Source: Actinomycetes bacterium (GTDB lineage: Bacteria; Actinomycetota; Actinomycetes; S36-B12; UBA5976). Taken from it: a stretch of DNA of 57,495 bases. Location of the stretch: the NCBI GenBank assembly GCA_021814565.1, contig JAKAIC010000002.1:1-57495 (forward strand). Reading direction: 5' to 3'. Shown piece by piece: positions 45,096 to 55,578 of this stretch. Each line of letters begins with the position of its first letter. Position 1 is the stretch's first letter. The notes under the pieces are model-generated. The model was not told where the DNA came from. It worked only from the letters and a program-made list of their open reading frames with translations, and ran no database searches. Position numbers and translations under genes: made by a program.

Positions 45096-46772
45096 TTAGG
45101 CCTCGACGACCACGGGCACGATCATGGGCTTGCGGCGCAAGGTGTTGGACACCCAACGGCCGAGTGTGCGCCGCACCAGTTGCTGCAGCTCATACTGGTC
45201 GGTGATCCCGGCCTTGACCGAGCCTTCGACAACGCGGCGCAGTTCGCCCAGGATCTCGTCGAACACGGCGTCGTCCTCACTGAAGCCACGTGCGTGGATC
45301 TGCGGACCCGCGACCACCACGCACTCGGTGAGGTCAACCGCGACGAAGCAGGAGATGAAACCCTCCTCGCCGAGTATGCGGCGATCCTTGAGCGAGGCCT
45401 CCGAGATGTCACCGACGGTGGAGCCGTCGACGTAGACGTACCCGCAGGGCACCGCGCCCACCAGGGTGGCCACGCCGTCCTTGAGATCCACGACGGCACC
45501 ATCGCGGGTGAGCAGCACACGCTCGCGAGGCAGGCCCGTCTTCATGGCGATCTTCATGTTGGCATGCAGGTGACGTGGTTCGCCGTGCACCGGCATCACG
45601 TTGCGCGGCTTGACGATGTTGTACAGGTACAGCAGTTCACCAGTGGCGGCATGGCCGGACACGTGCACCTTGGCGTTGCCCTTGTGCACCACCACCGCGC
45701 CCAGATTGGTGAGGCTGTTGATGATGCGGTTCACCGCATGCTCGTTGCCGGGGATAAGCGATGAGGCCAGCACGATGGTGTCGCCGGGACCCACACTGAT
45801 CTGGTGTGAGCGGTTGGCGATGCGGGCCAGCGCAGCCATGGGCTCCCCTTGCGAGCCGGTGGAGATGAGGACGGTCTGGCTGTCGTCGTACTTCTCGAGT
45901 TCGTCGACCGCGATGATGGTGTCGCCGGGAACGTGCAGGTAGCCGAGATCACGGGCAATGGCCATGGTGCGCACCATGGAACGGCCGATGAAGGCCACCT
46001 TGCGTTGGTACTGCACGGCCACATCGATGATCTGTTGCACGCGGTGGATATGCGAGGCGAAGGAGGCGACGACGATGCGGCCCTGGGCCGTGCCGAACAC
46101 CTTGTGCAATGCCGGCTCGATCTCACGCTCGGACATCAGGAACCCTGGGACCTCCGCATTTGTGGAATCCACCATGAGCAGGTCGACGCCGGCATCACCG
46201 AAGCGGGCGAAGGCGTTGAGGTCGGTGATACGGCCATCGAGCGGGAGCTGGTCCATCTTTAAGTCACCGGTGTGCAGCACCATCCCCGCGGGCGTCGCGA
46301 TGGCCACGGCGAGTGCGTCGGGTATGGAGTGCGAGACGGCAAGGAACTCGAGCTGGAAGGGGCCCAGTTTCTCGCGCTGGCCCTCGCGCACCTCGAGCGT
46401 ATAGGGCTTGATGCGATGCTCCTTGAGTTTCGCCTCCAGCAACGCCAAGGTGAGGCGCGATCCGAGCAGCGGGATGTCCGCCTTCTCGCGCAAGAGATAG
46501 GGCACGCCTCCGATGTGGTCCTCGTGCCCATGCGTCAGCACAATCCCGACGACGTCGTCGAGCCGCTCGCGGATGTAGTCAAAGTCCGGGAGGATGAGAT
46601 CGATTCCGGGTTGTGAGTCTTCGGGGAAGAGCACGCCGCAATCGACGATGAGCAACTTACCGTCGAACTCGAACACCGTCATGTTGCGGCCGATTTCGCC
46701 AATGCCGCCGAGCGGCACGATGCGCAGGGTGCCCTTGTCCAGGACCGGGGGAAGCTCGAGATTGGGAACCAT
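45096..46772 (-). CDS. rnj: Ribonuclease J
   Basis: This 558-residue metallo-beta-lactamase/beta-CASP ribonuclease has HGHEDHIGG for the zinc site, HTGDLKMDQ, STNAEVPG, beta-CASP segments (FASHIHRVQQ, STGSQGEP, HVSGHA) and a C-terminal domain ending VPVVVEA. It processes and degrades RNA with 5'-3' exo- and endonuclease activity. The start shares one base with the dapA stop (TGATG), the conserved actinobacterial thyX-dapA-rnj-ftsK order. Confidence 0.97.
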   Translation of the reverse strand: MVPNLELPPVLDKGTLRIVPLGGIGEIGRNMTVFEFDGKLLIVDCGVLFPEDSQPGIDLILPDFDYIRERLDDVVGIVLTHGHEDHIGGVPYLLREKADIPLLGSRLTLALLEAKLKEHRIKPYTLEVREGQREKLGPFQLEFLAVSHSIPDALAVAIATPAGMVLHTGDLKMDQLPLDGRITDLNAFARFGDAGVDLLMVDSTNAEVPGFLMSEREIEPALHKVFGTAQGRIVVASFASHIHRVQQIIDVAVQYQRKVAFIGRSMVRTMAIARDLGYLHVPGDTIIAVDELEKYDDSQTVLISTGSQGEPMAALARIANRSHQISVGPGDTIVLASSLIPGNEHAVNRIINSLTNLGAVVVHKGNAKVHVSGHAATGELLYLYNIVKPRNVMPVHGEPRHLHANMKIAMKTGLPRERVLLTRDGAVVDLKDGVATLVGAVPCGYVYVDGSTVGDISEASLKDRRILGEEGFISCFVAVDLTECVVVAGPQIHARGFSEDDAVFDEILGELRRVVEGSVKAGITDQYELQQLVRRTLGRWVSNTLRRKPMIVPVVVEA

Positions 46773-47677
46773 CAGAAGCTGACGCCGCCGGCAATGAGAT
46801 CGGCCCTGAGCTGCACACGTGTGGCCTCGTCGGCCGGCACCATGGGCAGGCGCATGGCGCCACCACCCACACGACCGAGCAGATCCAGCGCAGCCTTCAC
46901 CATGATGGCACCGCCCAGCCGGCCCATGATGCCGTGTGTCACCGGCACCAGTGCCATGTTCAGCTCACGAGCCAGCGCCACATCGCCCGCGTTGTAGGCG
47001 GCGATCATGGCCTTGATGCGATCGGCCACGATGTGGCCGGTCACGCTGATGCAGCCCACCGCACCCACAGCGAGGAGCGGCAGGTTGAGGGGGTCGTCGC
47101 CGCTGTACCAAGGCAGGCCGGTGGCCTGAATGACACGCTGCGCCGCCCACACATCACCCTTGGCATCCTTGTTCGCCACGATGCGCGGGTGGGCTGCCAG
47201 GGCCAGGAAGGTCTCGTGCGCGATCTGGATGCCCGTGCGGCCGGGAATGTCGTAGGTGACGACACCGAGGTCGGTGGCATCGGCCACCGCGCGGTAGTGC
47301 GCAAGCACACCGGCCTGTGTGGGCTTGCTGTAGTAGGGGCAGACGACGAGCAGCCCATGGGCGCCGGCACGGGCGGCTTCCTCTGCGTGCTCCACCGTGT
47401 CACGGGTGTCGTTGTTGCCGACGCCGGCCACCACGAAGGCGCGGTCGCCCACCGCTTCCACCACGGCCCGCACCAGTTTGGCCTTCTCCTTGGGCCAGGT
47501 GGTGGGCGCCTCCCCTGTGGTGCCGTTGATGATGAGTCCGTCATTGCCAAGTGCCACCAGATCGGCGGCCAGCTGCTGCGCAGTGTCGTAGTCGACCTCA
47601 AGCTCGGCAGTGAAGGGTGTCACCATGGCCGTGAGGACGGTGCCGAACGGCTTGGAAGCAGTGCCTGTAGGACTCAT
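46772..47677 (-). CDS. dapA: 4-hydroxy-tetrahydrodipicolinate synthase
   Basis: This 301-residue TIM-barrel lyase condenses pyruvate with aspartate semialdehyde, the entry to diaminopimelate/lysine synthesis. GTTGEAPT, the Tyr of YDIPGRTG and the Schiff-base Lys in ANKDAKGDV are present. ATG 47677 is the start that fits family length. It is coupled to rnj by a 1-bp overlap and follows thyX by 37 bp. Confidence 0.97.
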   Translation of the reverse strand: MSPTGTASKPFGTVLTAMVTPFTAELEVDYDTAQQLAADLVALGNDGLIINGTTGEAPTTWPKEKAKLVRAVVEAVGDRAFVVAGVGNNDTRDTVEHAEEAARAGAHGLLVVCPYYSKPTQAGVLAHYRAVADATDLGVVTYDIPGRTGIQIAHETFLALAAHPRIVANKDAKGDVWAAQRVIQATGLPWYSGDDPLNLPLLAVGAVGCISVTGHIVADRIKAMIAAYNAGDVALARELNMALVPVTHGIMGRLGGAIMVKAALDLLGRVGGGAMRLPMVPADEATRVQLRADLIAGGVSF

Positions 47678-47714
47678 GTCTGAAGGGTAGCGGCCACGCC
47701 TCCGCCCGTCGCGG

Positions 47715-48431
47715 TTACGGGGCGACGCGACCGTTCGACACGAAAGCGGCATGGGTCAGCGGCATCAGCTCCCGGAACACTGCCTCGTACTTCTCCCCCA
47801 CCATCTCGATCTCCCGCTGGGGGAAGGAGGGGAAACGCGAATCAGCGCTGGTGGTGCGCAGGGAAAGGAAGTTCATGAGCGACCGCGCGTTCATCGTCAC
47901 ATAGGCGGATGAGTAGATGTTGAGCGGCAACACGATGCGCGCGACCTCGCGGGCCACACCAGCCTCGAGCATGGTGTTGTAGGCGGCGTAGGCCATGCGG
48001 CAGGCCTGCTTGGTAGCCGCCACCACCGTCTCATACTGCTCAGCCGTGCCGTCGACGAATTCGTAGGCTCCCGTCTTGCCCACCTGCACCAGTTTGCGCT
48101 CCGGGCCCGGTACATAGAAGAGCGGCTCCAGCACCTTGTAGCGGCCACTCTCCTCGTTGTACGAGGCGATGCGGTGGCGGAAGTGCTCGCGCCACATGAA
48201 GATGGGGGCGCGCACGAAGAAGGTGAAGCTGGCGTGCTCGAAGGGCGAGCCGTGACGATCACGCATCAGGTAATTGATGAGGCCGCCGGAGCGCGAGGAA
48301 TCGGCATTCACGTCATCAAGCGACTGCTCACCTTTGGTCGAGACGCGTGCCGCCCAGATGACGTCGGCATCGGAAGCCGCGTGCTTCACCAACTCGACCG
48401 TGACATCGCTCCGGAATGCGATCTCCTCCAT
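47715..48431 (-). CDS. thyX: Flavin-dependent thymidylate synthase ThyX
   Basis: This 238-residue ThyX makes dTMP with FAD and folate. The signature RHRIASYNEESGRY fits RHR-x7-S, and SSRSGGLINYLMRDRHGSPFEH precedes it in the usual spacing (quoted in parts: INYLMRDRHGSPFEH). No thyA is in the window. ATG 48431 heads a transcript with dapA and rnj. The 118 bp to the next gene hold a TAGCGT hexamer and a ribosome-binding site for that divergent gene. Confidence 0.97.
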   Translation of the reverse strand: MEEIAFRSDVTVELVKHAASDADVIWAARVSTKGEQSLDDVNADSSRSGGLINYLMRDRHGSPFEHASFTFFVRAPIFMWREHFRHRIASYNEESGRYKVLEPLFYVPGPERKLVQVGKTGAYEFVDGTAEQYETVVAATKQACRMAYAAYNTMLEAGVAREVARIVLPLNIYSSAYVTMNARSLMNFLSLRTTSADSRFPSFPQREIEMVGEKYEAVFRELMPLTHAAFVSNGRVAP

Positions 48432-48549
48432 GACAGCCCCAATCCCCTAGGTGTGGCCCCACGATACTGACTCGTCCGGTGAAGGCCTTTCGACCCCTGT
48501 CTGCTGGTCAACACCGCCACCTAGCGTGCGGCCACCGAAGGGAGCCATC

Positions 48550-48903
48550 ATGACGCCATCACCCGAGACCACCGTTGGCACCGAACTTGGGTGCATCCGA
48601 ATCCACCCCCTGTTGCTCGATCGTGACAGCCGTCGCGTCTTCGTCTCCGGCACCGAGGTGCAACTGAGCCGAGTCCAGTTCGATGTGCTGGAAATGCTCA
48701 TGGAGAACCCTCGTCGGGTCGTCGACCGCCGCACCCTGTTGCTCGCGGGCTGGGGCGGGTACGGAAGTTCCAAGGCCCTGGAGGATGCCATCAGTCGGCT
48801 GCGCGCGCGCATTGCCGTAGCCGGTGGACCACGCATCGCCGAGTGCGTCCGTGGCGTCGGCTATCGGCTGGGAATCGCAGTGCCGCCCGTCCTCGGCGGG
48901 TAG
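48550..48903 (+). CDS. Stand-alone OmpR/PhoB-type winged-helix DNA-binding protein
   Basis: This 117-residue protein is essentially one Trans_reg_C winged helix (LSRVQFDVLEMLMENPRRVVDR, then ISRLRARI and RGVGYRLG) with a short N-terminal strand and no receiver domain. Such lone domains can be constitutive regulators or work with a partner. ATG 48550 follows AAGGGAG. It is 27 bp before azlC on the same strand. Confidence 0.88.
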   Translation: MTPSPETTVGTELGCIRIHPLLLDRDSRRVFVSGTEVQLSRVQFDVLEMLMENPRRVVDRRTLLLAGWGGYGSSKALEDAISRLRARIAVAGGPRIAECVRGVGYRLGIAVPPVLGG

Positions 48904-48918
48904 GCGCGTCGATCCCCA

Positions 48919-48924
48919 TACGCT
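48919..48924 (+). promoter_or_regulatory. -10 element TACGCT of leaderless azlC
   Basis: TACGCT, 6 nt, ATG 48931; picks this ATG over the GTG at 48925. Confidence 0.5.
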
Positions 48925-48930
48925 GTGCCG

Positions 48931-49653
48931 ATGCAGAGTCCCGAGGCCACCACCGGCTACGCCGCGGTCCGGGCCACCATCCTGCGCAATGCCCTGTTCA
49001 TCGGCCTGGCCGTGTCCGTTTACGGCATCTCCTTCGGTGCCATGGGCATCACGGCCGGCCTCTCGGTGGCGGAGACCTGCGCGCTGTCCCTGCTCATGTT
49101 CACCGGCGCCTCGCAACTGGCCTTCGTCGGCATCCTGGGTGCAGGTGGAGCACCGGCCACGGCCATCGCCACGGCGCTGCTGCTGGGTGCGCGGAACGCC
49201 ATGTACGCAGTACGACTGTCGACCATGCTGCGAGTGCGCGGCGGCTGGCGGATGCTGGCCGCGCAGCTGACCATCGACGAATCCACTGCACTCTCCATCG
49301 CCCAGGACGAGAAGCTGGCGGATGGCCGCGCATCACGGCTCGGCTTCTGGGCCGGAGGGGTCTCGGTCTACCTGCTGTGGAACACCGCTACCGTGATCGG
49401 CGCGCTCTCCGCGCGGGCCATGGGAGACCCCAAGGCCTTCGGCCTCGACGCCGCCATCGCCGCCGGACTGGCCGGCCTGCTGTGGCCGCGCTTGCGTGAC
49501 CGTGAATCCTGGTCGGTCGCCGCCGGATCTTTCGCGCTCGCGCTCGTCATGGTCCCCTTCGTACCCGCGGGCGTGCCGGTGCTGGCCTGCGCGCTCATCG
49601 CCTTCGGCGTGGCCACCTCGACCCTGCGACGCCACCGGGAGTTGATGGGCTGA
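48931..49653 (+). CDS. azlC: AzlC family branched-chain amino acid exporter, large subunit
   Basis: This 240-residue polytopic protein has about seven hydrophobic segments and the AzlC signatures YGISFGAMG, MFTGASQLAFVG and LLGARNAMYAV. With AzlD it exports branched-chain amino acids or relatives. Its TGA overlaps the azlD ATG (TGATG). Confidence 0.93.
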   Translation: MQSPEATTGYAAVRATILRNALFIGLAVSVYGISFGAMGITAGLSVAETCALSLLMFTGASQLAFVGILGAGGAPATAIATALLLGARNAMYAVRLSTMLRVRGGWRMLAAQLTIDESTALSIAQDEKLADGRASRLGFWAGGVSVYLLWNTATVIGALSARAMGDPKAFGLDAAIAAGLAGLLWPRLRDRESWSVAAGSFALALVMVPFVPAGVPVLACALIAFGVATSTLRRHRELMG

Positions 49654-49961
49654 TGTGGCCGGCGGTGCTCATCTCCTCACTCGGCTGCTACGCCGAGAAA
49701 CTGGCGGGCTATCTGCTGCCCGAACAGCTTCTGGATCGGCGCGTGGTGCATCACGTCGCTGCGCTGCTGCCGGTGGCGCTGCTCGCCGGAATCGTGACCG
49801 TGCAGGCGCTGAGCACGGGGCAGGCAGTGGTCCTTGATGCGCGAGTGCCGGGCATGGCGGTGGCCGTGGGGCTGATGGCGCGCAGGACCAACTTCCTGGT
49901 GATGGTGGTGAGCGCGGCTGCGACCACAGCGTTGGTGCGGCATCTGGGGTGGATGCCCTGA
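49653..49961 (+). CDS. azlD: AzlD family branched-chain amino acid exporter, small subunit
   Basis: This 102-residue protein has about four membrane helices and typical AzlD ends (SSLGCYAEKLAGYLLP; RRTNFLVMVVSAAATTALVRHL in parts). It works as obligate partner of AzlC. It converges on the next gene with 3 bp between stops. Confidence 0.93.
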   Translation: MWPAVLISSLGCYAEKLAGYLLPEQLLDRRVVHHVAALLPVALLAGIVTVQALSTGQAVVLDARVPGMAVAVGLMARRTNFLVMVVSAAATTALVRHLGWMP

Positions 49962-49964
49962 GCC

Positions 49965-50402
49965 TCAGCGCTGCCGGTAGAGCCTGATCGCCTCTCGCAC
50001 CGCCGCACGTCCCTGCCGGCGATCACGCGCGTTGTCGTAGGCGATGCCCAGCATGAACCAGGCGCGCCAATCATTGGGAGCGTTGTCGACGATGCCCTTG
50101 CGCCGCTGCCATTCCAGCTCGGCGGCTGCGGGATCGGGCCGGCCCAGAGCATCGCGCGCCACGGTGTCGAGCGGCACACCGTCCTCTTCCGTGAGCGTGC
50201 GGGCCAGGCGCATGCTGTCGACGCCGAAACGCACCTCGCGCACCACCGCCCAGAGGCTGGCCACCAGCACGGCATACAGGCCCAGGCCCATGACAATGCC
50301 CAGACCGCCCGCGGCCATGAAAGCGGCGCCCATGCCCAGCAGGGCCAGGGCATAGAACGCTACGACGAAGAGCAGCACACCGACGATGAGGCGACTTCTC
50401 AC
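49965..50402 (-). CDS. Conserved two-helix membrane protein with TPR-like tail
   Basis: This 145-residue protein has two membrane helices (about 5-52) and a cytoplasmic C-terminal helical hairpin ([30 protein letters not shown] region) resembling one tetratricopeptide repeat. Similar proteins follow dapB in mycobacteria (Rv2772c). The function is unknown. The GTG start overlaps the dapB stop. Confidence 0.85.
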   Translation of the reverse strand: MRSRLIVGVLLFVVAFYALALLGMGAAFMAAGGLGIVMGLGLYAVLVASLWAVVREVRFGVDSMRLARTLTEEDGVPLDTVARDALGRPDPAAAELEWQRRKGIVDNAPNDWRAWFMLGIAYDNARDRRQGRAAVREAIRLYRQR

Positions 50403-51139
50403 AGGAAGCCGTCCAGGCCGATGGTGAGTCCGGGCCGGCTCGCCACCTTGCGCACAGCGAGCAGGATCCCGGGCATGAACGAGGAGCGATCAAGCGAATC
50501 GTGGCGCAGGGTGAGGAGCTCGCCGGGGTTGCCGAACAGCACTTCCTCGTGTGCCAACAGCCCGCGCAGTCGCACCGAGTGCACATGGACTCCGTCGACC
50601 TCCGCCCCACGCGCTCCCTCGATCTGCTGCGAGGTGGCATCAGGCATGGCGCCCAGTCCGGCTCGCGCACGCGCTGCTGCAATGCCCTGGGCCGTGGTGC
50701 GCGCCGTGCCGGAGGGGGCATCGACCTTGTTGGGGTGATGCAGTTCCACGATCTCGACACTCTCGTACAAGGCGGCCGCCTGCGCGGCGAACTTCATGAG
50801 CAGGACCGCGCCGATGGCGAAGTTGGGGGCGATGAGCACACCCACTCCAGGATGCTCACGGAGTTCGACACGAACGGCCTCGTAGCGTTCGGCATTCCAG
50901 CCGGTGGTTCCCACCACGGCGTGGATGTCATGGCGCATGCACCAGGAGAGGTTGTGCGTCACGACCTCGGGAGTGGTGAAGTCAACCACCACCTGGGCGC
51001 CGGCCGCGGTGAGCTCGGCGAGGTCGTCACCGGCATCAACCTGCGCCACCAGTTCGAGATCGACAGCCGCTTCCACCTGCTTGCAGACGTCACTGCCCAT
51101 GCGTCCGCGTGCTCCAAGCACGCCCACCTTGATGGCCAT
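50399..51139 (-). CDS. dapB: 4-hydroxy-tetrahydrodipicolinate reductase
   Basis: This 246-residue reductase acts after DapA. The NAD(P)H loop GARGRMG is near the N-terminus, and [15 protein letters not shown] carries the catalytic His/Lys. AGAGGGG precedes ATG 51139. It is 23 bp after the M16 peptidase gene in the pnp operon, as in mycobacteria and streptomycetes. Confidence 0.97.
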   Translation of the reverse strand: MAIKVGVLGARGRMGSDVCKQVEAAVDLELVAQVDAGDDLAELTAAGAQVVVDFTTPEVVTHNLSWCMRHDIHAVVGTTGWNAERYEAVRVELREHPGVGVLIAPNFAIGAVLLMKFAAQAAALYESVEIVELHHPNKVDAPSGTARTTAQGIAAARARAGLGAMPDATSQQIEGARGAEVDGVHVHSVRLRGLLAHEEVLFGNPGELLTLRHDSLDRSSFMPGILLAVRKVASRPGLTIGLDGFL

Positions 51140-51162
51140 GGCCGATCCCCTCTTCGCGTGCG

Positions 51163-52533
51163 TCACACGGTACGCGACGTGAGCGATGCCTCGAAGCGCG
51201 CTGCACTGCGGAAGGGACCCACGATGGCCAGCGTGGGGCTCTGCGTGAACAGATCCCTGGCCACCGCGGCCACATCAGCCAGGGTGACCGCGTCGATGCG
51301 ACGCAATGCCTCGTCGATGGAGGGTAGTTCGCCAGTGACCAATTCAGCCTTGGCAATGCGGGTCATGCGGGCACCGGTGTCCTCGAGTCCGAGCACCATG
51401 CCACCCTTGATCTGCCCCTTGCCGCGGTCAAGTTCGTCCGCCGTGATGCCATTCGCGATGACGTCGGCGATGGTGCGCTTCACCACCTGCAACACCTCGT
51501 CGATGTTGGCGGGCTGGGTGCCGACGTATACGCCGACCTGTCCGCAATCGGCGAAGCCGGAGAGGAAGGAGTACACGCTGTAGGCCATGCCCCGCTTCTC
51601 GCGCACCTCCTGGAAGAGCCGCGACGACATGCCGCCACCGAGCACCGCGTTGAGGACGCCCACCGCGTATCGGCGTTGGTCATCGCGAGCCAGTCCCGGG
51701 ACACCCCAGATGAGATGTGCCTGTTCGGTCTTGCGGGTGAGCACGCGAGTGCCGTGCCCGATGGAGTTCGCAGCGCGCATGGCGCGACGTTCCGAGGGCA
51801 GCGATTCTCCGTCCAGCACATGCGCGAAAGCGCGCTTGACCTGCCGCACCACGGTGGCGTGGTCGACGTTGCCAGCCACGGCGACCACCAGCTTGTGGGG
51901 CTTGTAATGCTTGGCGTAGAAGCGCTGGATACTCGCGGCACGGGCCGCCTTGATGGTGTCGACGGTGCCCAGGATGGGCCGTCCGAGGTCATGGTCGCCG
52001 AACATGGCTTCCGCGAAGAGTTCGTGTGCCGAGTCCGCCTGGTCGTCGTCGCGCATGGCGATCTCTTCGAGGATGACGTGGCGTTCCTGCTCCACATCGG
52101 CCTTGCGGATCAAGGCGTTGTTGGCGATATCGCAGATGATGTCGATGGCGAGCGGTAGATCCTGATCCAGCACCCGTGCGTAGTAGCAGGTGTACTCCTT
52201 GGTGGTGAAGGCATTGAGATCTCCGCCGACCGCCTCGATGGCGGACGAGATCTCCAGCGCCTCTCGCGTGGGCGTTCCCTTGAAGAGCAGGTGCTCAAGG
52301 AAATGCGCAGAGCCGGCCATGGCCACGGTCTCGTCGCGTGACCCCACACCCGCCCACACGCCGAAGGAGGCGGAGCGGACGCCTGGCACATGTTCGGTGA
52401 TGACACGCAGGCCACCAGGCAGCACGGTGCGCTTGACCAGCGAACCATCGGTTTCGCTGAGCAGGGTTCGAGTGGTGCCCGGACGCTGCTCGCGGGCCGG
52501 GAAGTACCCGGCCCGCGAACGCGCATTCGTCAT
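51163..52533 (-). CDS. M16 family zinc metallopeptidase (PepR-like)
   Basis: This 456-residue protein carries the inverted zinc motif HFLEH (near residue 78) with the downstream Glu in [10 protein letters not shown], followed by the inactive second M16 domain. It is homologous to mycobacterial Rv2782c/PepR, always beside pnp. Substrates are unknown. The ATG overlaps the pnp stop by 4 bp. Confidence 0.95.
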   Translation of the reverse strand: MTNARSRAGYFPAREQRPGTTRTLLSETDGSLVKRTVLPGGLRVITEHVPGVRSASFGVWAGVGSRDETVAMAGSAHFLEHLLFKGTPTREALEISSAIEAVGGDLNAFTTKEYTCYYARVLDQDLPLAIDIICDIANNALIRKADVEQERHVILEEIAMRDDDQADSAHELFAEAMFGDHDLGRPILGTVDTIKAARAASIQRFYAKHYKPHKLVVAVAGNVDHATVVRQVKRAFAHVLDGESLPSERRAMRAANSIGHGTRVLTRKTEQAHLIWGVPGLARDDQRRYAVGVLNAVLGGGMSSRLFQEVREKRGMAYSVYSFLSGFADCGQVGVYVGTQPANIDEVLQVVKRTIADVIANGITADELDRGKGQIKGGMVLGLEDTGARMTRIAKAELVTGELPSIDEALRRIDAVTLADVAAVARDLFTQSPTLAIVGPFRSAARFEASLTSRTV

Positions 52534-54752
52534 TCGGCAACTGCCTCAACCGACGCGTCAGCCTTGACGGCCTCGTCATCGTCGGCAACCTCGAGCGAGA
52601 GCTTGCCTCGTGAGTCGATCTCGGTGATCTCGACGAGCACCTTCTGGCCGACCTTCACGATGTCTTCGACGTTCTCGATGCGCTTGCCACCGGCCAGCTT
52701 GCGCATCTTGGTGACGTGCAGCAGGCCGTCCTTGCCCGGCAGCAGGGAGATGAAGGCGCCGAAGGCAGCGATCTTCACGACCGTGCCCAGGAAGCGTTCG
52801 CCGACCTCGGGCATGTGCGGGTTGGCGATGGCATTGATGGCTGCACGCGCTGCTTCCGCCGACGGACCGTCGGTGGCACCGATGAAGATGGTGCCGTCGT
52901 CCTCGATCGAGATGTCCGCGCCCGTGTCTTCCTGGATCTGGTTGATCATCTTGCCCTTGGGGCCGATGACCTCGCCGATCTTGTCGACAGGAATGCGGAT
53001 GGAGATGATGCGTGGCGCGTACTTCGACATCTCGTCGGGCATGGCGATGGCATCGTTCATGACGTCGAGGATGGTGAAGCGTGCGTCGCGTGCCTGCTTG
53101 AGGGCAGCGCCCAGCACGTGGGCCGGGATGCCGTCGAGCTTGGTGTCGAGCTGCAGCGCCGTCACGAATTCACGCGTACCGGCAACCTTGAAGTCCATGT
53201 CACCGAAGGCATCCTCGGCGCCCAGGATGTCGGTGATGGCGACGTACTCCGCCTTGCCATCGACCAGATCCGAGACCAGGCCCATGGCGATACCGGCAAC
53301 CGGCGCCTTGAGCGGCACACCGGCGTTGAGCAACGACATGGTGGAGGCGCAGACCGAACCCATGGACGTGGAGCCGTTGGAGCCGAGGGCCTCGGACACC
53401 TGACGGATGGCGTAGGGGAACTCCTCGCGACCGGGCAGCACGGGCACGAGTGCACGCTCGGCCAGCGCGCCGTGGCCGATCTCGCGACGCTTGGGCGCAC
53501 CGACCCGACCGGTCTCACCGGTCGAGTAGGGCGGGAAGTTGTAGTTGTGCATGTAGCGCTTGCGCGTGACCGGGCTCAGCGTGTCCAGCTGCTGCTCCAT
53601 CTTGAGCATATTCAGCGTGGTGACACCGAGGATCTGCGTCTCGCCGCGCTCGAACATGGCCGAACCGTGAGCACGGGGCACCACCTCGACCTCGGCGGAG
53701 AGCTGACGGATGTCGGTGATGCCGCGTCCGTCGATGCGCTTCTTCTCGCGCAGGATGCGCTGACGCACAACCTTCTTGGTGACGCTGCGCAGGGCGGCGG
53801 AGAGTTCCTTCTCGCGGCCCTCGAACTGCTCGGCCAGGCGCTCGACGATCTCGACCTTGATCTCGTCCAGCCGGGCTTCGCGCTCGGCCTTGCTCACGAT
53901 GGTCATGGCCTTGGCGACCTCGTCCATGGCGGCGGCTTCCACTGCCTCGTAGGCATCGGCCTGGTAGTCGAGGAAGATCGGGAACTCAGAGGTGGGCTTG
54001 GCTGCCTTGGCGGCGAGCTCGGCCTGGGCCTCGCAGAGCACGCGGATGAACTTCTTCGAGGCCTCGAGGCCCTCGGCCACAACCTCCTCGGTGGGCGCCG
54101 TGGCACCGCCCTTGATGAGCTCGATGGTGTTCTCGGTGGCTTCCGCCTCGACCATCATGATGGCGACGTCGTCACCGACGATGCGACCGGCCACGACCAT
54201 GTCGAAGACGGCCTCATCGAGCTGCTCAACGCTGGGGAAGGCAACCCACTGGCCACGGATGAGCGCAACGCGCACACCACCGATGGGACCGGAGAAGGGC
54301 AGGCCCGCCAGCTGCGTGGACAACGACGCCGCATTGATGGCGACGACGTCGTACAGGTGCTGCGGGTTGAGACTGAGCACCGTCACCACGACCTGAACCT
54401 CGTTGCGCAGGCCCTTGACGAAGGCGGGACGCAACGGGCGATCGATGAGACGGCAGGTGAGGATGGCGTCCTCGGACGCGCGACCCTCGCGACGGAAGAA
54501 CGAGCCGGGGATGCGACCCACGGCGTACATGCGCTCCTCGACGTCAATCGTGAGCGGGAAGAAATCGAACTGATCCTTCGGCTGCTTGCCGGCCGTGGTG
54601 GCCGAGAGCAGCATGGTTTCCGCATCGAGGTAGACGGCTGCGGAGCCGGCTGCCTGACGCGCGAAGCGACCGGTTTCGAAACCGATCGTTCGGATGCCGA
54701 AGGCGCCATTGTCAATGCGCGCTTCGGACGTGTGGATTGTGGGACCCGTCAC
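52530..54752 (-). CDS. pnp: Polyribonucleotide nucleotidyltransferase (PNPase)
   Basis: This 740-residue 3'-5' phosphorolytic exoribonuclease has two RNase PH domains (second with [17 protein letters not shown] and [12 protein letters not shown]), KH ([17 protein letters not shown]) and S1 ([12 protein letters not shown]) domains. GTG 54752 follows a strong AAGGAGG. It follows rpsO by 388 bp, the usual order. Confidence 0.98.
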   Translation of the reverse strand: MTGPTIHTSEARIDNGAFGIRTIGFETGRFARQAAGSAAVYLDAETMLLSATTAGKQPKDQFDFFPLTIDVEERMYAVGRIPGSFFRREGRASEDAILTCRLIDRPLRPAFVKGLRNEVQVVVTVLSLNPQHLYDVVAINAASLSTQLAGLPFSGPIGGVRVALIRGQWVAFPSVEQLDEAVFDMVVAGRIVGDDVAIMMVEAEATENTIELIKGGATAPTEEVVAEGLEASKKFIRVLCEAQAELAAKAAKPTSEFPIFLDYQADAYEAVEAAAMDEVAKAMTIVSKAEREARLDEIKVEIVERLAEQFEGREKELSAALRSVTKKVVRQRILREKKRIDGRGITDIRQLSAEVEVVPRAHGSAMFERGETQILGVTTLNMLKMEQQLDTLSPVTRKRYMHNYNFPPYSTGETGRVGAPKRREIGHGALAERALVPVLPGREEFPYAIRQVSEALGSNGSTSMGSVCASTMSLLNAGVPLKAPVAGIAMGLVSDLVDGKAEYVAITDILGAEDAFGDMDFKVAGTREFVTALQLDTKLDGIPAHVLGAALKQARDARFTILDVMNDAIAMPDEMSKYAPRIISIRIPVDKIGEVIGPKGKMINQIQEDTGADISIEDDGTIFIGATDGPSAEAARAAINAIANPHMPEVGERFLGTVVKIAAFGAFISLLPGKDGLLHVTKMRKLAGGKRIENVEDIVKVGQKVLVEITEIDSRGKLSLEVADDDEAVKADASVEAVAE

Positions 54753-55140
54753 GGGTGCCCTCCTTCTGCGTACGGTGTATCCGTGCGCGGAGGACCCGAG
54801 AAGGACTCGCCGGTCTTCGATCGAAACCGCCGAGCACCCCGCGCCTGGCGCAGTTCCTCGACGATCACTACCGGAGACCGACCTCGAATTTCTCGAGTCC
54901 TCGGCTTCGGATATTCGGTTGTAGTGCGCCCACGCTGGTGCCTGGGCAGGCTGACGCTCAGCGCACAGCCACGGTAAGGCTACGGGACGTTCGGGTCCCG
55001 CACCAATCGACAGCACCTCGGAACACGCTGAAGGGCGCCCGGACGTGGCCCGGACGCCCTTGGTACTGCGAATGCTGCGGCCCTGTCGACGGAAGCCGAG
55101 GCGCGAGTGGCGCCGCAGGCGGACGGCGAAGGCCAGCTAC
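54753..55140. other. Non-coding interval between rpsO and pnp
   Basis: These 388 bp hold no supported gene. A hairpin (55031-55042 with 55050-55061, 12 bp with one mismatch, 7-nt loop) follows rpsO and may slow or end its transcript; the pnp ribosome-binding site is at the other end. The space is long for this compact genome and could hold a processing site, as in other rpsO-pnp operons. Confidence 0.5.
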
Positions 55141-55401
55141 TTATCGACGGATGCCGAGGCGCTCGATAAGGGCGCGGTAGCGCTCGATGTCCTTCTTCGC
55201 CAGGTACTGGAGAAGACGGCGACGGCGACCGACAAGCAGCAGCAGGCCACGACGCGAGTGGTGGTCGTGCTTGTGCTCCTTGAGGTGCTCCGTCAGGTGG
55301 TTGATGCGTGAGGTCAGGATTGCCACCTGAACCTCGGGGCTGCCGGTGTCGCCCTCTGAGCGGGCGAAATCGGTGATGACCTTGGATTTGGCGTCAGCCA
55401 T
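55141..55401 (-). CDS. rpsO: 30S ribosomal protein S15
   Basis: This 86-residue protein has the S15 hallmarks [33 protein letters not shown] and [15 protein letters not shown] 55401 follows GAGGAG. It binds 16S rRNA in the platform of the small subunit. The 177 bp upstream, to DUF3467, are its leader region and show no other gene. Confidence 0.99.
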   Translation of the reverse strand: MADAKSKVITDFARSEGDTGSPEVQVAILTSRINHLTEHLKEHKHDHHSRRGLLLLVGRRRRLLQYLAKKDIERYRALIERLGIRR

Positions 55402-55578
55402 GGTTACTCCTCGGGCGCGGTTCGTCCCGGAGTGCGTGCACCGCAACCGCGATGTGCAGACCGGGCGCAGCGTCCTGTCCGACGGTTGCCGTACAGGTGA
55501 GTCGCGATCAGCAAGGCGCCCGCCGTGCCGTCGTCAGGGTCAAGGCTACGGGAGCCCGCCCGCCCCGCCAAACCGTCC

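Noticed and set aside
43168-45099. Long open frame antisense to ftsK (plus strand)
   Set aside because: It is a GC-rich shadow: composition is His/Gly/Asp-rich with no family features, while the minus strand encodes a complete FtsK.
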